Positions 21,570 through 32,480 are shown, counted from the first letter of the stretch. The stretch: DNA of 64,000 nt from Camelus bactrianus (GCF_048773025.1 NC_133547.1:1498001-1562000); one strand, 5' to 3'. Numbers and translations are program-made. The notes: generated by a model from the sequence alone, not told the origin.

Positions 21570-22400
21570 TTGTCAGACTGCTCTCCAAGATGGCCTTGGA
21601 CTTGCATCCTGTCTTTTTCGCTCACGGAAATAGACGCTTTCTGACAACAGACACATTCTCAGCCTTCCATCATCCTCTGATGGAGTGTGGGCGCGCACAG
21701 CGGGTATTCAAGAGACATTTGCAGGCGCTGAGTAAGTGGACGAGTAGGTGGGCTATATTGGCTCAAATATGGATAATGGTGCGTGTACAGGTGTTTAATC
21801 CAGCTCTTGCTTATTGAACATGGAATCATAACATTAAATATCCTTCAAAACACAGTTTCTTCATCACGCAACGAATGTATGTCTTTGGGCTGTAAGGTCC
21901 TGCCGCGATGGCATTTCTCACATCCCAGGACACACATTCTAGAACTTTCCCATTGGTCGCTCCCCCAGCAAGACTGCCCTGACCATTGTGTGGGTGTCTG
22001 TATCTTTCTGAATGTCTGCGGTGGGGGGAGGGGGCAGATTCCCCCGGGTGGATTTGCTGGGTCAAAGGGCACGCACATATTAAACTTTGATGCCTTTTGC
22101 CAAAAGAACTTGCCAGAAGGGTTATAACAAATTGCATTCTTCCCACTAGCCTGGGAAAGCATCCATTTTCCACAAAATCGCCAACTCTGCTTGTCTATAT
22201 TTTAATCTTCGTCCACCTGACAACTGAGAAAAATGACTTGCCAGTTTGGTTTTCAAGTCTCTCTCTATGTATATGAGTGCAAAGAAGTGGGAACATCATT
22301 TTGTATTTTTTTTAAACATTTCAATTTTCTCCTTTAAAGCTTTTCTGTCCATCTATGTATTCTGAAGTTCATTTTCTCCCGTATTTTTAATGCATTTCTA
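21570..22400 (-). mobile_element. old L1 (L1ME-type) relic
   Basis: Reversed wording includes GTGGATTTGCTGGGTCAAAG, then TTTGATGCCTTTTGCC near 22087 and CACTAGCCTGGGAAAGCATC. It is diverged, with no intact coding sequence. Confidence 0.55.
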
Positions 22401-22815
22401 GTAAACACAATTAAAATATGAAAGATATAATTTCTTTGATTCTCATTGGGTTGTAAGTAGTTTTACCTACTTACTTTGGTTTATATTATTTTAAAATTTT
22501 TTCTGCATCTACTTTTTCAGCTCTTATGGAGTCAGATTAATTTATCTTTTTTTTTTTTTTTTTTTTTTCCTGCGTTGTAAGTTCTAGAGTTGTATTTAGT
22601 GGGCCCTTTTCCACTCAAATTATAAAAATACTCACTCAAGCTTTCTGGTGGTGAGCAGAAAATGGAAGGTCCTCAGCTCTTTCTCCCTGCCCTAATGTTG
22701 CCCTCCCTCCTCCTCCTCAGACAAACGCTAGGCTATTCAACACCCAACCAACTGCCTGTCCATCCAAGAGAGGAAACTTAAAGCTATGCTATCAGGTTAA
22801 ATGGATAAAGGCATC
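22401..22815. other. AT-rich unclassified sequence
   Basis: Contains a T run near 22550 and otherwise no recognised element. It ends at the target site used by two L1 insertions. Confidence 0.4.
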
Positions 22816-22829
22816 AGAATCCCAGTTTT

Positions 22830-23089
22830 CACAGACATGGAAAATAAACTTGTGGTCCCCAAAGGGGAAAGGCAAGGGATAAATTAGGAGTTTGGAATTA
22901 GCAGATACAAATTACTATATATAAAATGGATAAACAACAAGGTCTTATGTTATATCACAGGGAACTATATTCAATATCTTGTAATAACTTATAATGAATA
23001 TATATATATATAACTGAATCACTATGCTGTACACCAGAAACTAACACAATATTGTAAACCAAATAAACTTCAATAATTAAAAAAAAAAA
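22830..23089 (+). mobile_element. LINE-1 3'UTR copy, first of pair
   Basis: Lineage 3'UTR plus poly(A) only. It is bounded by AGAATCCCAGTTTT (22816-22829) and AGAATCTCAGTTTT (23090-23103). Confidence 0.9.
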
Positions 23090-23103
23090 AGAATCTCAGT
23101 TTT

Positions 23104-23642
23104 CATCAATAGATAACTGGATAAGGAAGATGTGGTATATTCACCCAATGGAAAACTATTCAGCCATAAAAAAGAATAAAATAATGCCATTTTCAGCAAC
23201 ATGGATGGACCTGGAGATTGTCATTCTAAGTGAAGTAAGCCACAAAGAGAAAGAAAAATACCATATGATGTCACTTAAATGTGGAATCTTAAAAAATGAC
23301 ACAAATTAACTTATTTACAAAACAGAAGCAGGCTCACAGACATAGAAAACAAACTTATGGTTACCAGGGGGTAAAGGGGGTGGGGAGGGGTAATTTGGGA
23401 GTTCAAGATTTGCTGATACTAACTGCTATATATAAAATACACAAACAAAAAGTTTCTACCATATAGCACAGGGAACTATATTTAATATCTTGTAGTAACC
23501 TATAATGAAAAAGAATATGGAAAGGAATATATGTATGTATATGTATGACTGAAACATGATGCTGTCCACCAGAAATTGACACAACATTGTAAACTGACTA
23601 TACTTCAAAGAAAAGAATGTAAAATTTAAAAACGTGTTAAGA
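23104..23642 (+). mobile_element. LINE-1 ORF2-end + 3'UTR, second of pair
   Basis: Holds the ORF2 C-terminus and a 3'UTR that differs from its neighbour (GAAACATGATGCTGTCCACC rather than GAATCACTATGCTGTACACC). It is bounded by AGAATCTCAGTTTT at 23090-23103 and again at 23643-23656. Confidence 0.9.
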
Positions 23643-23656
23643 AGAATCTCAGTTTT

Positions 23657-24035
23657 GAGTTGAACAGAATCCATTCATTTGTTCATTTATTCACATTCTA
23701 AAGATGTTTGAAGATCATACTATGTGCCAGGCATGCTGGGCAGGGATTGTGACGTTCTTTCTTTCTTTATGATGTATCCCTATGCCTCGCGTGACCCCTG
23801 GCGTGCAGTGGTCCTTCCATGAACTTCTGCTAAATGAATCTAAAAAAAATCTTGTTTGAAGGAACAAATGTCGCCGGCAGCTCCGCTCTCAGACCAAAGA
23901 GCATGCCTTTTCTGGTGTTTGATTTTTCTCCTGCCACCGGCTCCTGGAACAGTCAATCCATATTTGTTGAATAAATGAATACATAAATGAACAAGTAGAA
24001 AAAACGATAATGCTGATGTCACTGATGCTCAAAAG
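23657..24035. other. L2-tail relics and unclassified sequence
   Basis: TATGTGCCAGGCATGCTGGG near 23722 and CATATTTGTTGAATAAATGA near 23958 are L2-tail-like. No gene was seen. Confidence 0.5.
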
Positions 24036-24404
24036 ACATGTGTGGACATAGAAAACAAACACATGGTTACCAAAGGGGAAGGGAGGGGAGGGATAAATTA
24101 GGAGTTTGCGATTTGCAGATACTAACTACTATATATAAAATAGATAAACAACAAGGCCCTACAGTGCAGCACAGGGGACTATATTCAATACCTTATAGTA
24201 ACCTATAATGAAAAATCTCTGAAAAAGAATATATATATAGGGGGGACAGTGTAGCTCAGTGGTAGAGTGCATGCTTAGCATGCGCAAGGTCCTGGGTTCA
24301 ATCCCCAGTACTTCCACTAAGAAAAAAAGAATAAGTAAAAAAATAAATGAGTAAACCTAATTACCTTCCTTAAAAAAAGCAAAAAAAAAATTGTTTTAAC
24401 AAAA

Positions 24405-24456
<52 letters not shown>

Positions 24457-24536
24457 GTATAACTGAATCAGTATGCTGTACACCAGAAACTAACACAACA
24501 TTGTGAATCAACTTTAATTTACATCATTAAAAAAAA
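24036..24536 (+). mobile_element. LINE-1 3' end, split by a SINE
   Basis: Lineage 3'UTR from GTGGACATAGAAAACAAAC to a poly(A). A SINE sits in its TATA-rich part, and the right side carries a (TA)n expansion at 24410-24453. Confidence 0.9.
24240..24400 (+). mobile_element. tRNA-Ala SINE inside an L1
   Basis: Near-consensus head: GTGTAGCTCAGTGGTAGAGT (A-box), TGCTTAGCATGCGC (AGC), GGTTCAATCCCCAG (B-box), then CCTAATTACC and an A-rich end. The 17-bp TSD AAAAGAATATATATATA lies at 24223-24239 and 24401-24417. Confidence 0.96.
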
Positions 24537-24719
24537 AAAAAGATGTGTGATTTCACGCTGGGCCTGGGAGGCCCTCACAGGCAAACTGATGATCTTTCGC
24601 AAAGCTCCCATTCAGAGGCGTTTAAGGGGCACCAGAGCTCTACGTGAGTCCTACTGCAGCAGGACTGCGGGGTGAGACCTTCCCATCCCCCACGCTGCCC
24701 CTTCCCTTCGAGAACAATT

Positions 24720-24848
24720 ACCTGTTCTACAGAGGGAGGCAGGCTCAGGCTGTTGCCATGGAAACTGCAGCTGGAGCAAGGGGAGGGGGCTGCGGACCAT
24801 ACAACCAACCTCGTGCAACTGAGGCTGGAATTTTCCAGGATCAGCAAT

Positions 24849-24850
<2 letters not shown>
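24720..24850 (-). repeat. local repeat module A, copy A6 (inverted)
   Basis: GTTGCCATGGAAAC is at 24752-24765 and the palindrome CTGGAATTTTCCAG at 24825-24838. AGGCAGGCTCAGGCT to the left matches the GCCTGAGCC flank seen in plus copies. It is one of the best-preserved copies. Confidence 0.78.

Positions 24851-24888
<38 letters not shown>
24851..24888 (+). repeat. (GT)n microsatellite
   Basis: About 19 GT units directly beside module A6. TG/CA-rich DNA also flanks copies A5 and A8 on the same side. Confidence 0.95.
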
Positions 24889-24889
<1 letters not shown>

Positions 24890-25521
24890 GGTGGTGATGA
24901 TGGTCGGGGTGTTCAAAACGCCAGGCGAGCACACCTCAGGTGCATAATAAATGTTGAGTGAACGGATGGTTGTGCCCCTCATGCCCCCACCTCAGACCAC
25001 AGCTGTCTTGGGAAGGTTTTCTCCTCACTGTAGGGTAGATATCTGTGCCCACGTGTGACTGCAGCCCAAACTGCATTCACTCTGTGGCCCTTGTTCCTCG
25101 GATTGTTCCGGGGACTCAAAACGCTGACTCAAAGCCGTGAACTCACAGAGAAAGAGGGCTCTGGTACAGCCACAGGAACCTACAAAGGTGACGGGAGGTG
25201 TGGCTGGCGGCTGTGGGTGTGGCTGTCTCGGGGCAACTTTCATTCATTGAGATCTCTGTCTGTGGATACGCCTGACTCATTCTCTCATCTGCTACCTTGT
25301 ATTTCTCCATAGGGATGTACCACAATTTATTTTTCCATTCTACCATCAGTAGACTTTTTTTCACTACAAAGAATACGAACAGCGCCCACCCCTAGCATAG
25401 TCCATTGATGGCATTGGATAGATACTGTAATGGGCATTCTTGTGCCGAGTCCTTGTGGGAATAGGGACAGAGTCCCCCTCCCCAGCGTGTTTATACAGAA
25501 GCAGAATGGCTGGGCTATCGA
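24890..25521. other. unclassified sequence
   Basis: An L2/MIR-tail-like GCATAATAAATGTTGAGTGA occurs near 24940. An old L1-like fragment follows at about 25280-25510. No gene was recognised. Confidence 0.4.
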
Positions 25522-25750
25522 GTGGTTTCTTCAGCCCCAACATGGTTGATGTTTTGGGCCAGTTGCTCCTTTTGGGGGCAGAGGACTGTCCTGTGCATTG
25601 CGGGCTGCTTGGTGGCATCCCTGGTCTCAGTTCACCAGGTGCCATAGCACCCCTCCCCACCAAGTTGTGACAATCAGAACTGTCCCTAAGCACTGCCAAA
25701 TATACTCTTGGGTGAAAGAGGCAAGAATCAGCCCCACATGAGAACCACTG
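25522..25750 (-). mobile_element. MER5A-like hAT-Charlie element
   Basis: Second copy in the same orientation as the one at 14028: GTGGTTTCTTCAGCCCCAAC, GACTGTCCTGTGCATTGCGG in the centre, and CACATGAGAACCACTG at the end. Confidence 0.85.
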
Positions 25751-25839
25751 GGCGTTTCCGTCTTCTCTAGATACTGACAAAGCGCGGTTCTGTCTTCCTG
25801 CACTTTTTTTTCCTTTCTGTTCTCCCACTTAACTGAAAT

Positions 25840-26430
25840 TCTTTGTGGGGAGGGACCTTCCCTGCGTTGGTTCTGCTGGAACAGACCCTACAGATGTGTT
25901 CTTTTCTGGTTTTGATGAAGACTCCCAGATGGGGAATTGCTCCATCAAAGGACATTCAAACTGACGGCTAAGATGTGGATCAGAAGTGTGGCACCAGCCC
26001 TCCCGTTCACGCCAGCCTGTGAATGTGTCCGTTTCCCCATCCTGTGTCCTTACCCACCCCACACACTATTTTTTCCCATCCTTTTCCATATGAATGGTGG
26101 AAAGTGACATACTCTGATTTTTATATCAAGTTTGTCAGACTCTAAGTGGAATATTTTTTCCTACTTCTTTATAATTTGAATTTTTCTCTTTGCAGCTTCT
26201 TCTCCACCTCGTTTGGGCTTCATTTTTGCCTTTTGGACCTGTTTGCGGCCTGATGTATATTCGTCACACAGCTTTTGACTGGGTTGCACCTTTTTTTGGT
26301 AGCTTCTTTGTTCAGTTGTTTCTGTTTTCCTTGTGGTATGAGACACACTCACCCCTCCTTTTATGTGTGTCGGCGGCTGCCATATTCCTTAGGGAGATGT
26401 TTCACGTCACGTGCTTATTAAAACGTTCAC
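25840..26430 (-). mobile_element. old L1 (L1ME-type) relic
   Basis: GATGGGGAATTGCTCCATCA matches the reversed GGAATTGCTGGGTCAAAGG block of old L1. Long T-rich 3'-side wording follows. It is highly diverged. Confidence 0.5.
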
Positions 26431-26433
26431 TAC

Positions 26434-26526
26434 GAAGAGTGTATGGCTCAGTGGTGGAGCCCATGCTTAGCGCGCACAAGGTCCCGGGTTCAATCTCCGG
26501 TACCTCCATTAAAAAAATACATATTT
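26434..26526 (+). mobile_element. tRNA-Ala SINE, short tail
   Basis: GTATGGCTCAGTGGTGGAGC, TGCTTAGCGCGCAC and GGTTCAATCTCCGGTACC, ending soon after in an A-rich tail. The AGC loop and B-box are kept. Confidence 0.93.
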
Positions 26527-27374
26527 ACCATGTTTGCCTTGTGGTGAGCGGACTGTTCCTGGCTCTGGTGACTACAGAAGAGTCTGGGGCTCCATGTGAA
26601 TAGAAAAGGGTGTTTAGGTGGCTAATGGTTAGCTGTCGTGCGGGGTGTGGACAGGGAGCAGTCAAAGACCCTGCCCTGGGGCAGCTGGGAAACAAGTGAG
26701 TTCACATGTCTACAGACGGCGAGTCCTGATCTTGAGACAGAGCATGCTGAAATATGCCTGGATGGGCAGGAACTGTCCAGAAGGACAAAACCCAAGTGTG
26801 TCCACACTCTGGAAGGAGAAGGTGCAATGCCCACCAGGAAGAAAGGTCATCCCAGAGAGAACTGGGCTGACAGCAGAGTGGAGAATGTCACCTCCCCTCT
26901 GAATCTGAGCAAGTGTCCTGGGAAGGGCAGGTTCAGCCAAGACTCTGCTGCTCAAACAAGGGCCCAGGTACCAGGGCCATCCATCTCCAGTGAGGTGGCC
27001 AACCATCCCGATTTGCCTGGCACTGACAGGTTCCCTGGGACTCTGCTAAGACTGAGAGCCCTGGCCAGCCAGGGAGTTTGGGCACCCTTAGCACCCAGGA
27101 ACTCGTGAGCAACGCGGAATAATGCGCACCCGTCCAGACTTGCTCAGTCAGCTCCCCAGGTGATCTGGATGCATTTGAAGTTTGAGAAGCTCTGCTTTGG
27201 GGGGCAGAACTGAGAAGGGGAGAGGAGGCTGGTGGGACCAAGCCTCACCAGGCAGCACCTACCTCGCGCCTTCACCCTGCGCGTCCCAGACCCCCCGTTC
27301 TCACCACCCACGCGGAGGACAGGGGCACTTGGGGCTGCCTCGCCCCTCTCCTGGGTGTATTAACAATGCCTCTT
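26527..27374. other. unclassified, with small DNA-transposon relics
   Basis: GGCCAACCATCCCGATTTGC at about 26998 and CTCCCCAGGTGATCTGGATG at about 27151 look like ends of MER-type hAT elements (the latter MER20-like). The remainder is unclassified. No exon was supported. Confidence 0.4.
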
Positions 27375-27832
27375 TTTTCTATATTCTTTTTTTAAATTGA
27401 AACATAGCTGATTTACAATGTTGTCTTAGTTTCTGGCATACGGCGCAGTGATTCAGTTATACACGTATATATTCTTTTTCATTATAGGTTATCACAGCCA
27501 CTGAATGTAGTGTCCTGTGGTATACAGTAGGTCCTATTGCTCACCTATTCTGTATATAGTAGTTTGCATCTGTTAACCCCAAACTCCTAATTTCTACCCC
27601 ACCTCTTTTCCCTGTTGGTAACCATTAATTTGTTTTCTATGTCTGTGCATCTGTTTCTGGTTTGTAGGTAAGTTCATCTGTGTCTTTTTTTTAGATTCCA
27701 CATAAAAGCAACATCATACGGTACTTGTCTGTCTCTGACCGACTTCACCCAGTGCGATCACCTCCAGGCCCATCCGTGTTGCCGCCAGCAGCACTAGCTC
27801 CTTCCTCTTTATTGGCCGAGCGGTGTTCGCTC
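27375..27832 (-). mobile_element. LINE-1 3' end, diverged
   Basis: Reversed 3'UTR and the last ORF2 codons: TAGCTGATTTACAATGTTGT, TTCATTATAGGTTATCACAG, GATTCCACATAAAAGC. It abuts an LTR fossil on the right. Confidence 0.85.
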
Positions 27833-27850
27833 TTCTCTGTGCTCCGATGC

Positions 27851-28329
27851 TGGGACACCTTGGGGTCTTGCTGACCCTGAGGAGACCGCCTCTCCCAGGG
27901 GTAGCCAATTCCTAGAGAGAGCAAACAGCTGGCCTGGGAGGGCGCTTTTGATATACAAGCCCACCCGTCCAGAGCCCACACCCAACCCCTCCCGGCAGGC
28001 CCACACACTCCAGCCACTGTCCGCCTGCCCCCGTCCTCCCAGGGCAGGCACCCGACCGCCAGGGGCAGCCCCTCCACTCCGGAGCCTGCTGGAATGACTC
28101 CAAACAGCCCATGCTAAGCCTGCTCACCCTGCCTCACCCGTGGTTTCCCTCACTCCTCTGCCTCCTGCCCGACCCTGGTGGCCCCCGACCCCGGGTGGCC
28201 CCCGGTGGCAGAACGTGCCCCCTTCTCCTGGGAACTGTGAGTAACACACTGTCATTTCGATGGCAGTCATCTCCTGATGTGTTGGCCGGGCCATACCTGA
28301 ATAAAAATAAAGTCTATATTTTAAGACAC
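27851..28329 (+). mobile_element. solo-LTR-like fossil, family 1 copy 2
   Basis: Co-linear with the unit at 10094-10617 (CTCCCAGGGGTAGCCAATTC, AAGCCTGCTCACCCTGCC, TGTTGGCCGGGCCATACCTG, AATAAAAATAAAGTC near the end). It is more CpG-rich than copy 1. No internal retroviral region was seen, and it is a decayed fossil. Confidence 0.6.
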
Positions 28330-29077
28330 GGGGTCACGGTCCCCGCGGGGCAGTCCGGCCCAGGAACACCCTCGGCTGGGTCTGCACTTTGTAAAGTTCA
28401 GCCTAAGCACGGACAAGGGTGAGGAGGGTGGAGACGGGGAGAACCGTGAGGACGCGGGAGATGCCGGGGGTGCGATGCGGGCGGAGGGAAGAGCAAGGCT
28501 GGACAGGGCTGTGGGAGGGACGTGCTTGGGCCACGTGTGTCTTTTTCTCCTCCTGACAGGCCTCTGCCCCTTTATTTACAGGTACTCGTGGTCCCTGTCA
28601 TACAGGCAGGGTCACCCCACCGCGAACACATCCATCTAGTCTCCGGTCTCTTGTTCTGAGCTTGAGGCCTTGAGGCGTCCTCCCCAGATGTGGAAATCTT
28701 ATCAGCCCTAAATCTCACTGTGCCTGCGTCCAAAACACTCCGTTTCTCCTTGCTCCCCATCTCTTTCTCATCTCCTGCAATAATCTCCTTGTGGTCTTGT
28801 GTCCTTCCCCAAGTTAAAAATGGCCCTGCACCTCCATGAGTCACTGCTGCTTTTAGGATGAACCCCCACCCTCACCCCATTCCAAGCAGCAGCCTCAGTA
28901 TTTTCCTGGAGGAGGGGGCCAGTGGGACAAGGGCTTGCTCGGAGCAGCTTAGCAGCACTTCTCCGGCAGGCTCTTTGCGAAGAGTTCTAAACCTAAACCT
29001 CCAGGCGCTGCAACTCTCACAAACACACGTGAGGGTGGGGCTGAGGAGCTGCCTGTGTGCTCACAGGTACAGTGTTT
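28330..29077. other. L2 relic and unclassified sequence
   Basis: About 28570-28900 has L2-like wording (TCCCCATCTCTTTCTCATCT, then CTTTTAGGATGAACCCCC). The rest is unclassified. Confidence 0.4.
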
Positions 29078-29186
29078 CGTTCTGGTTTTTTGCAGGGGGA
29101 GGTAATGAGGTTTATTTTTAGAGGAGGCACTGGGGACTGAACCCAGGACCTCCTGCATGCTAAGCACGGGCTCCACCACCCTCCCC
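29078..29186 (-). mobile_element. tRNA-Ala SINE (vic-1-like)
   Basis: Minus strand: GGGGGAGGGTGGTGGAGCCC (shortened A-box), TGCTTAGCATGCAGG, GGTTCAGTCCCCAGTGCC. An approximately 16-bp TSD CACAGGTACAGTGTTT / CACACGTACAATGTTT lies at 29062-29077 and 29187-29202. Confidence 0.93.
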
Positions 29187-29202
29187 CACACGTACAATGT
29201 TT

Positions 29203-30439
29203 AAAGGACACAAATGAACAGTCATGCTTCGTGTTGCCTGAGCGTGTTTGGGGTGTACTGTAGACTCCAGGTGGCCAAGGATTTATGTGCACCAGGTATG
29301 TGACAGCTCTTCAGGATAAATGTTTGGAAGGGTGCATATGGGATTATCAGCCCTTCCTGCAAATGAAGAATTTGGTGAAAACGGGGTTCAAACCCGTTGC
29401 CTCCCAAGGAGCTGGCTGATGTAGACCCTGCGTGCGTGCAGGGGGTGCTGCTAACTTTGTTCAGCAGACCTAATGGCGTGGTCCTCATACGTGAGATGGA
29501 TCCTATGATTTGAAGGGGCGTGCTGAGGGGCACGAGGGGGAAAGGGCCTTGAAGCCTGAAATTTACTTGAGGGCATTTGTCTGTCCCCCCAAATGAGAGA
29601 CAAACAGGCAGATGAAGCTGACGAGTGCAGCAACTCTCGAGCACACGGTGGACACCATGGTCTTCCCTGTAGCACTCTTTCCTCTTCTCTAAGATTAAAA
29701 CTTTGGAACAGTTACAAGAGAAGTGATTATAAAAGAAAAAAATATGCATGCTTTAGAAACGATATCTCCAGAGTGGCAGCTACAATGTGCTTCTTTTGGA
29801 AAGAAATTCTCTTCTTCCTTATATAGATGAGAAAAAAATACATGCCTCATACGTATTTATATATATTTTAGATATAAGATATATGTTTTTATATAAATAT
29901 ATAAGTACAAGAGATATGTGTTTATATGGAAATAGAAGTATATATATGTCGCACTGCAGCCAGGAATTAATCTCAGATCGGGGACCATTCCAAGTTTGCT
30001 GTGTGAGGTTTCATCTGGTCCCTGGGACATTCCAACAGCTTCACCCCAGGGAAAAAGGTCTCTCATGACTCTGATTTCTATTTTCTATTCCCACTTTAAA
30101 TGTTGGCCCCCCTCTTCTCTCCTGACCACGTCCCTGCCACCATGCTGGCCCAGGCTTCCATTACCAGATTCCCGGATGGCTGTCACAGCCTCCCCCTCCC
30201 CTCACCTGGGGTGAACCATGTAGCACCGCCCAGTCCCCCAGCTCCTCCCCCTCCACCACTCAACCTGACAGACAGTTCGTCAATGCTGCACGCACCGAGG
30301 TCATGGCACGTCTGCTCTGGTCTTCCCATTGATCCAACGCGATGGATGGATTCTTCATTAATGCAGCCCCAGTGCACAAAGATGTGGGCAGAAAGGGGGA
30401 CGGTCACAGCATGCTGGTGAGATGAAGTAACTGGGCACG
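29203..30439. other. unclassified sequence, partly L2-like
   Basis: About 30070-30210 resembles L2 (CTGACCACGTCCCTGCCACC). TA-rich text at 29855-29950 is a decayed microsatellite. A 175-codon minus-strand frame at 29222-29749 has no domain I recognise and no supporting splice context. Confidence 0.4.
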
Positions 30440-30870
30440 AGGCAGCAACGTACGGGAATGGCATAGAAAATGAGAACTTGGCACGGGCGTGATCTAGAGA
30501 AAAATAACAAGTCCCTTTGCTTTTGAAAGTGCCATCAGAATTCTGAAGAAATATTTCACATCATGGGAACTATCCTCATTGGTGAAAAAACATCGGGTGA
30601 TAAACTGCAAAGCTACAGATAGCCTCAGTGTCCAGTGACAATGGACAGGCCTGTCTCTGCAGTGAGCACAACTAAACAGAAGCACAGCATCTAATAAATA
30701 GGGAGGGCAGCCGAGTCACCGGACTGGGGATAAAATTCAGGAACACAAGCAAATCACGAGCACTTCCACCCGCTCTGACCCAGTCACTGGACTTCCAGAA
30801 GTTCTTTCTAGGGAATTGATGAGGCACACAGAGACACATCCGAATGGAGGCTGGGCGTTCTTTTTTTCTT
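30440..30870 (+). mobile_element. old L1/HAL1-type relic
   Basis: Around 30790-30850, ACTTCCAGAAGTTCTTTCTA, then GGGAATTGATGAGGCACAC, resembles the coding wording of old L1 or HAL1 elements. It is very diverged. Confidence 0.45.
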
Positions 30871-31070
30871 TCTGGACGAGTGAAATTTTAGAAAAACATT
30901 TCCCTTCCACAGAGACAGACCAAGCCCTTTCCTCTTCCTAAGAGGTCTCTGCCCGGCTAAGCTGAGCCCTTCACATTTTCAGTCCTTCCCTTTCTCAGGG
31001 AGGGAGGCTGACAGCCCTGTTCCCTGTTCCGGTATCAGTCAGAGTCCTACCAGAGAAATGGAACCGGTGG

Positions 31071-31460
31071 TGTCATGGGCTCAGCTGTGTGCCCCCCCAA
31101 CCCCCGAATCCACACAGCGATGTCCTGACACCCAGGGCCTCACACAGTCTGGCTGTGTTTGGAGACGGGGCCTTAAAAGAGGTGATTAGAGGTTAAATGA
31201 AGTCGTATGGTTGGGCCCTAATCCAGTCTGACGGGCGTCCTTGCACAGAGAGCAGATTGGGACACACACACAGAGGGACGGCCAGGCGAGGACAGAGCGG
31301 GAGGCCAGCACCTGCGAGCCGCGGAGAGGGGTCTCGGGGGATCCGCCCTGCCCACTCCTTCACCTCACACTTCGAGTCTCCAGCATCGCGAAAAAGTATG
31401 TTTCTGTTGTTTAAGGTCCCCTGCTTGTGGTACTTTGTTACAGTAACAAACATATTAATT
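31071..31460 (+). mobile_element. MaLR/ERVL-type solo LTR fossil
   Basis: Begins TGTCATGGGCTCAGCTGTGT and includes TGGGCCCTAATCCAGTCTG and TTCTGTTGTTTAAGG, then TTGTGGTACTTTGTTACAG. This is the typical layout of MLT1/MLT2-like LTRs. Old and decayed; no internal part. Confidence 0.7.
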
Positions 31461-31473
31461 CTGTATACCAACT

Positions 31474-31650
31474 GATGCTACGTCGGTCTGATGCTACGTC
31501 GGTCTGTCTATCGGTCTGTCTATCTACCTATCTGAATATATATACATATACAGATATACACGAGAGATGTGCGTGTCTCTATAGATACAGATTCAGAGCC
31601 GTATCTCTCTCTCTGTATCTACACTGACAGAGAGAGAGAGACATAAGTAG
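31474..31650. repeat. 16-bp duplication and (GTCT)/(TATC)/(AGAG) microsatellite
   Basis: GATGCTACGTCGGTCT occurs twice in tandem, followed by GTCTATC units, TATA-rich text and CTCTCT ... GAGAGAGAGA arms. Confidence 0.8.
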
Positions 31651-31989
31651 GTAGACAAGTATGTTTTGGAGTTTTTTTCTAAGGGACTCATCTCAAGGAA
31701 ATGGCTCCCATGGTTGTGGGTCTGGCAAGCTTGGGGTTTGCAGGGCTGGCCAGCAGGCTGGAAACGCAGGCAGAAGCTGATGCTGCAGTCCTGAGACAGA
31801 ACTTCTTCTTCCTCAAGGAAACCTCGGTGTTTGCTCCTCAGGCCTTTCAACTGATCAGGTGAGGCCCACCCACCCTGTTCTTATATAAAGTCAACTGATT
31901 GTAGACGCTACCCACAGCTACAAAAGTACCTCCAAAGCCACCCCTGGGCTGGAGTCTGACTGAATACCTGGGGATGGGAGGCTGGCCAA

Positions 31990-32480
31990 GCAGACACACA
32001 AAACAAACCATAACAGCTCCTGACTCCTGGCTCCCCACCGCCCCCACCCCACCAGTCACTAGGGCCTGTCAAATCCACCTCCACCCATCACCCGGATCAG
32101 CTCTGTCTCCCATCTTCCCCTCTACCCGCCCCCACGTCCAGGCCTCCACCCCTCTCATCTGTGATCCAGCTATCAGTCTTCTCTCTCTCTCTCTCTTTTT
32201 TTTTTGGTTGGGGGACGTAATTGGGTTTATTTAATTTATGTTCTAAGTGGCAGTACTGGGGGCTGAACCCAGGACCTCGTACATGCTAAGCATGTGCTCT
32301 ACCACTGAGCAGTATGCTCCCTCAGCCTTCTCTTCACTGGTCTCCTCCATCCGGCAATCCTTGGAGCCAATGTGGACTTTCTTAAAAGAAAAGACGCCCG
32401 CGTCCTCTTCTTGGGTTAAAACACATCAACGGATTCACCTCGCTCTTTAGATGAAGATTTTACTCTTTACCGTGATCTGC
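31990..32480. repeat. ancient L2 relic, split by a SINE
   Basis: The left part has CCTGTCAAATCCACCTCCAC and CTGTGATCCAGCTATC. The right part resumes CTTCACTGGTCTCCTCCATC, then AATGTGGACTTTCTTAAAAG, as in L2. Confidence 0.6.
32196..32321 (-). mobile_element. tRNA-Ala SINE (vic-1-like)
   Basis: Minus strand: CTGCTCAGTGGTAGAGCACA, TGCTTAGCATGTACG, GTCCTGGGTTCAGCCCCCAG. Inserted in L2. Confidence 0.95.

Larger units (their letters stand above)
31032..32015 (-). mobile_element. LTR-like fossil, split by another LTR
   Basis: The start (ATCAGTCAGAGTCCTACCAG) and the later part from about 31665 (AAGGGACTCATCTCAAGGAA, CCTTTCAACTGATCAGGTGA, then ACACACAAAACAAACCATAA) read as one old minus-strand LTR-type element of unassigned family. 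A MaLR/ERVL-like LTR and a microsatellite lie within it. Confidence 0.5.

Noticed and set aside
24240-24320. Functional tRNA-Ala gene
   Set aside because: The head looks like tRNA-Ala(AGC), but it continues into the SINE tail and has a TSD; the stems carry mismatches.
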